This document shows positions 60,496 through 64,000 of a stretch of DNA of 64,000 bases, piece after piece (positions within the stretch are counted from its first letter, which is position 1; every line of letters starts with the position of its first letter). Origin of the DNA: Deinococcus aquaedulcis. Lineage in GTDB: Bacteria > Deinococcota > Deinococci > Deinococcales > Deinococcaceae. The notes under the pieces were generated by a model. That model did not search any database. It was not told the origin of the DNA and saw only the letters and a program-made list of their open reading frames with translations. The translations under genes were made by a program, and so were the position numbers. The stretch is taken from NCBI RefSeq assembly GCF_019693445.1, contig NZ_JAHRBL010000006.1, positions 127,582-191,581 of the forward strand, read 5' to 3'.

Positions 60496-60957
60496 CAGGC
60501 GGCGAACCGGGTGTTCAACAGCGCCTGCTGCACGTCCTACATGGACGTTCCGGGCGTAGACCGCTTCAAGAGGGGCTGGGCAGCTGTAGCGGGTTTGCAG
60601 GATTGCCCCCTTCTTTTGCGCCGCTCTGCCAGGCGGCTCGCCTGTACTGTGGCCGGGGAGGTGGACAGCAGTGACTTTTCTGGCTGATCTCCCAGAGTTC
60701 GGCACCTCCACCCAGCGCATGATGAATTTGGTAGGTCGGTGGGCCTGGGATGCCATCGACCCTTGATCTGGTCGTCACTTGCCGCTACCCGGCAGTACGG
60801 TGGACATGCTGCGGCAGGCACGGTCAGCGAGGTTGGTTGTACCGGAGTGGGAAGGGAGAAATAGCCTTAAGGGCCCGCCCCACACTCGCAGAAAGTCCGT
60901 TGGTACGCAGGTTGCTCCACTCGCTCGTTCCTCGATTTCACAGCCCCACCTCAGAAC
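60496..60957. other. Gene-poor region before the tRNA
   Basis: This 460-nt stretch holds only the doubtful 31-codon ORF at 60671-60766. Base composition is mixed, with short AT-richer patches around 60700-60780. It may be the relic of an inserted element, but no terminal repeats were found. Confidence 0.35.
60671..60766 (+). CDS. Doubtful 31-aa ORF with a strong ribosome-binding site
   Basis: GGGGAGGT lies 8 nt before a GTG that opens a 31-residue peptide starting TFLADLPEFGTSTQRMMNLVG, with natural amino-acid usage, ending at TGA 60764-60766. It could be the truncated start of a lost gene or a genuine small protein. No family is recognised. Confidence 0.3.
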   Translation: MTFLADLPEFGTSTQRMMNLVGRWAWDAIDP

Positions 60958-60962
60958 AAGAA

Positions 60963-60985
60963 AAGCTCCGCTTTGGACGGAGCTT
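60963..60985 (-). terminator. Terminator of tRNA-Leu
   Basis: AAGCTCCG/CGGAGCTT, 8 bp around a 7-nt loop, 9 nt past the tRNA CCA; the minus strand continues TTCTTGTTC. Confidence 0.8.
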
Positions 60986-60992
60986 CTTTCTT

Positions 60993-61077
<85 letters not shown>

Positions 61078-61124
61078 TGCGCGTTGGGGGCGAGGGGAAT
61101 CCTAGCGCCCCGGCCCCCACGCGG

Positions 61125-62384
61125 TCAAACGGGGTTGGGCTCTGGAATGGCCCCTATGCGCGCCCCCAGGTCCCGACGTAACTGGGCGCCCGGAAAGTCC
61201 ACCCGGTCGGCCAGGGCGTAGGCCCGGCCTAGCGCCGCGTTCAGGGTAGGGGCGGTGGCGGTGACGGCCAGGACTCGGCCGCCGTGGCTGCGCAACTGGC
61301 CCCCTGCTAAGCGGGTGCCGGCGTGGTAAATGACCTCTTCGCGCTGCGTGGGGGGCAGCATCAGGGGAATACCGCGCTGTGGCTCACCGGGGTAACCCGG
61401 TGCGGCCAGGATCACCACGGCGCTCGCCGCCTCCCGGAAGCGCACGGTGCTGGGGTTCAGCTGCCCCTGCACAGCGTCCAGAGCATGTTGCGCGAGGTCG
61501 CTCTCCAGGAGCGGTAGGACCGCCTCGGCTTCAGGATCACCAAACCGGGCGTTAAATTCCACCACTTTCGGCCCCGAGGGCGTGAGCATCAGCCCGGCAT
61601 ACAGCACACCGCAGAAGGGGTGCCCCTCGGCCTTCATCCCGCGCAGGGTAGGTTCGATGATGGTCTGGCGAATCGCAGTCATCGTTGCGTCGTCCACTGG
61701 GAACGGGCAGATGACGCCCATGCCGCCGGTCATGGGCCCGGTGTCGCCCTCGTGGATGGTCTTGTGGTCCTGGCTGGGTGGGGTCAGGGCGTAGCGCTCG
61801 CCATCGGTAAGGGCCAGGATGGTCACCTCTTGCCCGGTCATGAACTCTTCAATCACCGCCTGGGCCTCTGGGTCACTGAAAATCTCGCGCAGGGCCGCCT
61901 CGGCTTCTGCAGCCGAGTGGGCGATGGTGACGCCCTTGCCCGCCTTCAGGGCCGCGTCCTTGACCACGATAGGTGAGGTACTACTCAGGCCAGCAAGATG
62001 GGCCAGTGCCTCGTCCAGTGCAGTGAAAGTGTGGTGCGCCGCCGTAGGAATGCTGTGGCGGGTCATGAACGCTTTGCTCCAGACCTTGTCACCCTCCAGC
62101 CGACTGGCGGCCTGGATTGGCCCGAAAGCGGGCAAGCCCAGAGCGGTGCAGGCGTCCACGACGCCCGCCGCCAGATAGGCTTCAGGGCCCACGATCACCA
62201 CGTCGGCGCCCTCACGCTGGGCCAGCTGGGCGAGGCTCGCGGCGTCCTGAGGACTGTCGAGAAGGCGGGCCATCTCGGCAATCCCCGGGTTGCCAGGCGT
62301 GCACAGCACCTCGTGGCCAGCCCGCGCGCAGGCGTGCACGATGGCGTGCTCGCGGCCACCGCCGCCAATCACCAGCACCCGCAT
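61125..62384 (-). CDS. purD: Phosphoribosylamine-glycine ligase
   Basis: A 419-aa PurD (GAR synthetase), step two of purine synthesis, an ATP-grasp enzyme. It begins MRVLVIGGGGREHAIVHACARAG, has VVIVGPEAYLAAGVVDACTALGLPAFGP, KDAALKAGKGV, the ATP-grasp TPPSQDHKTIHEGDTGPMTGGMG and VVEFNARFGDPEAEAVLPLL. Its ATG overlaps the stop of the MBL gene by one base (TGATG), so it is the last gene of a three-gene unit. Confidence 0.95.
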   Translation of the reverse strand: MRVLVIGGGGREHAIVHACARAGHEVLCTPGNPGIAEMARLLDSPQDAASLAQLAQREGADVVIVGPEAYLAAGVVDACTALGLPAFGPIQAASRLEGDKVWSKAFMTRHSIPTAAHHTFTALDEALAHLAGLSSTSPIVVKDAALKAGKGVTIAHSAAEAEAALREIFSDPEAQAVIEEFMTGQEVTILALTDGERYALTPPSQDHKTIHEGDTGPMTGGMGVICPFPVDDATMTAIRQTIIEPTLRGMKAEGHPFCGVLYAGLMLTPSGPKVVEFNARFGDPEAEAVLPLLESDLAQHALDAVQGQLNPSTVRFREAASAVVILAAPGYPGEPQRGIPLMLPPTQREEVIYHAGTRLAGGQLRSHGGRVLAVTATAPTLNAALGRAYALADRVDFPGAQLRRDLGARIGAIPEPNPV

Positions 62385-63292
62385 CACTGGCCTCCGGCGT
62401 GGGCGGCGCGGCGTTGCCAGTAGCGTGCGAGCCCCTGCACACTCATCCAGGGCGGGCAGGCAAAGTCATAGCGGGCCGGGAGTTCGGGGTGTTCGGCGCG
62501 CAGCTCGTCCATCAGCGCCAGGGTGAAGTCGGCCGTGATCTGCTCCATCTCGTCTCCAGCGTTCAGACCGGCCTGTACCCGCTCGGCATCGGCCGCCAGG
62601 GTACGGCGCAGGCCGTTCCAGTGTTCAGGGGTATTCGCATAAGTGCCAAAGTGGGCCAAGTGGAGCCACGCGGCGTCGGTGCCCGCCAGCAGGTCCAGGC
62701 TGGTGTGCCACGCGTCCAGGTCAATGTCGGGCGGTGGGGTGGGTGCGCGTGGCGTCTGGGGGGCCAGCAGGCGAATGCCGCCCACGTCTCCGGTGAACAG
62801 ATCGTCGCCTAAGTGGTACGCTAGATGGTGCGTGGCGTGCCCAGGGGTGGCCAGGGCCCGCACCTCCAGCTGACCCAGGCGCAGCACCTCGCCACCTGAG
62901 AGGGCCTGCAGGCGTTCAGGGGGCGCCGGGTGCATCTGGCCCCACAGGCGGTCCATCTGGTCGCCGTAGATCTGACTGGCACTGGCCAGCAGCCGTGCGG
63001 GACGGGCCAGATGGGCGGCGCCGCGTTCATGCACGTATGCCCTGGCCGCTGGCACCTCGGTCAGCACCGCGCCCGCCGCGCCCACATGGTCAAAGTGCAC
63101 ATGGGTCAGCAGCAGGTGGCGCACGTCCGCCAACGCGGCCCCAAGGCTTTCGAGACCCGCCCGCAGTTGGGGCAGCGTGCTACCAGGCCCAGTATCGACC
63201 AGTGCTAAGCCGTCGCCTGTGTCTATCACGTAGGCGGCAATTACCCCGGGCGTCTGCAGAAAGTGCAGGTCAAGGATCTGTGGGCGGTTCAC
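62384..63292 (-). CDS. MBL-fold metallohydrolase
   Basis: A 302-aa metallo-beta-lactamase-fold protein. The metal motif is LLLTHVHFDHVGAAG (HxHxDH), ATPGHATHHLAYHL supplies a further His, and LFTGDVGGIRLL the bridging Asp. A helical C-terminal third follows with HLAHFGTYANTPEHW. Function within this broad family (hydrolase, lactonase or nuclease) is not assigned. The GTG at 63292 overlaps the preceding stop as GTGA, and purD overlaps its end. Confidence 0.9.
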   Translation of the reverse strand: MNRPQILDLHFLQTPGVIAAYVIDTGDGLALVDTGPGSTLPQLRAGLESLGAALADVRHLLLTHVHFDHVGAAGAVLTEVPAARAYVHERGAAHLARPARLLASASQIYGDQMDRLWGQMHPAPPERLQALSGGEVLRLGQLEVRALATPGHATHHLAYHLGDDLFTGDVGGIRLLAPQTPRAPTPPPDIDLDAWHTSLDLLAGTDAAWLHLAHFGTYANTPEHWNGLRRTLAADAERVQAGLNAGDEMEQITADFTLALMDELRAEHPELPARYDFACPPWMSVQGLARYWQRRAAHAGGQ

Positions 63293-63462
63293 GCGTTGCC
63301 TGTCAGCCGGGCGCCCAGCAGCAGGGCTGCCATGGCGTACTGCACGCCCGCAATCAGGCGCAGGGTCATGACGTTGCGCGCGGTCTTCAGGGGCCCCAGG
63401 GTCAGGGCCAGGATACCCGTCGCGCTGAGGACAATCAGGATGAATAGGACCCACAATGCCAT
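63289..63462 (-). CDS. Small two-TM membrane protein, 57 aa
   Basis: Not recognised. MALWVLFILIVLSATGILAL is the first helix and LIAGVQYAMAALLLGARL the second, with a basic loop (GPLKTARN) between. The ATG at 63462 has a TATGCT box exactly 7 nt upstream; the upstream ATG at 63474 is part of that box. It heads the unit with the MBL and purD genes, whose starts overlap in series. Confidence 0.75.
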   Translation of the reverse strand: MALWVLFILIVLSATGILALTLGPLKTARNVMTLRLIAGVQYAMAALLLGARLTGNA

Positions 63463-63469
63463 GAACGCC

Positions 63470-63475
63470 AGCATA
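63470..63475 (-). promoter_or_regulatory. Leaderless -10 box for the small membrane protein-MBL-purD unit
   Basis: TATGCT on the minus strand, 7 nt before the ATG at 63462. Confidence 0.6.
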
Positions 63476-63479
63476 GCGC

Positions 63480-63760
63480 GCGATCGAGAGCAGTCTTCCT
63501 TGCTTGCGTGTAATGGCCCGAGCTGCCAGCCCCGTGCTCCTAGGAGCGTTGATATGACCCTAATACGAATGCTGATCTTCCCATCAAGTCATTAGGCCTG
63601 GTGAATAAAGCAGAACTTTAATACTCGTGCGTACTCAAAACCGATACACCTTTGCTGATGGTAGCGAACAAAGCCTTTACAGTATGAGTGATGCAAGAGG
63701 ATGCAGTACGATGTGAGAGCATCTATGTGAGATTTCCTTAACAGTTGGCTTTGCTTAAAC
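63480..63760. other. AT-rich intergenic region next to a probable insertion element
   Basis: This is the most AT-rich segment of the right end (GAATAAAGCAGAACTTTAATAC, CAAAACCGATACACC, TTCCTTAACAG). No ORF or tRNA was seen. It probably marks foreign DNA or the flank of an insertion sequence whose gene begins beyond 64000. No terminal inverted repeat could be paired inside the window. Confidence 0.45.
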
Positions 63761-64000
63761 TCAGGAGTTGCACCTTGTATAGAGGAGTGAATAGCCGTGC
63801 TGGTGGAGAAATTCCTCGTTCTTGAGGAAGGTTCGGAGCAGGCGGTTCAAATACACGCTCGGCATCACCGTCATCAGGGCTAGAGCCGCACACGCTTCCA
63901 GGGTCATGCCACTCTCCCGGTGCAGGATGGCCAGCGTCCAGGCAAGGCACACCAGCAGCACCCAGCGGTCCAGGCCGATGGCAGTTCGCAACGCGAACTG
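63761..64000 (-). CDS. Probable transposase C-terminal part (cut by window edge)
   Basis: An open frame enters from the right edge and ends at 63761: QFALRTAIGLDRWVLLVC, a hydrophobic helix LAWTLAILHRESG, then LALMTVMPSVYLNRLLRTFL and a His/Tyr-rich end. The LRTAIGLDRW then LLVCLAWTLA pattern resembles the region after the DDE catalytic domain of IS4-type transposases, but the catalytic residues lie outside the window. A membrane protein fragment is possible. The AT-rich flank supports a mobile origin. Confidence 0.45.
   Translation of the reverse strand, partial: QFALRTAIGLDRWVLLVCLAWTLAILHRESGMTLEACAALALMTVMPSVYLNRLLRTFLKNEEFLHQHGYSLLYTRCNS

Overview
This window is high-GC chromosomal DNA from a member of Deinococcus. 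The evidence is the gene content (LysZ-type aminoadipate kinase, MinC, NnrDE, PhoH-YbeY-DgkA, BTAD-type regulators, RNHCP and DUF4388 proteins) and the promoters: at least seventeen genes have a TANNNT hexamer only 6 to 8 nt before an ATG or GTG, the signature of leaderless mRNAs, which are known to be common in this genus. Most of it is ordinary core chromosome with short operons on both strands and no plasmid or prophage backbone.

Layout. 1-3.7 kb: the 5' end of metH (cut by the window edge) behind a SAM-I-type riboswitch, an unassigned gene, and a BTAD/ATPase regulator. 3.8-10.4 kb: an acyl-activating enzyme translationally coupled to a short-chain dehydrogenase, prephenate dehydratase, an amidase, MinC and an S1-domain protein. 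10.4-24 kb: a frameshifted small membrane gene, an HtrA protease, LysZ, IspH plus DUF1294, a secreted phospholipase D-like protein, a fusion of a PlsY-like membrane domain to a cyanobacterial-type acyl-ACP reductase, DUF4388, a TPR-NnrDE operon, RsmA and a PfkB kinase. 24-31 kb: gamma-glutamyltransferase, a methyltransferase, secreted proteins, a GMC oxidoreductase and ArgJ.

31.2-33.5 kb is the clearest accessory island: a toxin-like protein whose 5' part carries an in-frame amber codon and whose 3' part becomes visibly AT-richer, overlapped by a small immunity-like gene. 33.6-44 kb: a TspO-like protein, GNAT, DgkA-YbeY, PhoH, and a coupled aroE / CHASE-PAS histidine kinase / receiver-histidine kinase series, then OsmC. 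44-51.5 kb: a second large BTAD regulator with reversed domain order, an NlpC/P60 plus bulb-lectin lipoprotein, HolA and a Ser/Thr kinase overlapping it. 51.8-60.5 kb: a hydrolase, a DUF418 membrane protein divergent from a TetR regulator with a palindromic operator between them, an acyltransferase, TyrA, a TSUP permease, MsrA, a MOSC protein and RNHCP. 60.9-64 kb: tRNA-Leu(CAA), an operon of small membrane protein, MBL hydrolase and PurD, and an AT-rich edge carrying a probable transposase fragment.

Intergenic DNA carries three kinds of repeat: heptanucleotide arrays in inverted pairs (two sequence types), a dispersed element of about 100-150 bp, and a nested palindrome. The most novel-looking items are the PlsY-like/acyl-ACP reductase fusion and the toxin-immunity island. 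Amino-acid biosynthesis (metH, pheA, tyrA, aroE, argJ, lysZ) is scattered rather than clustered.
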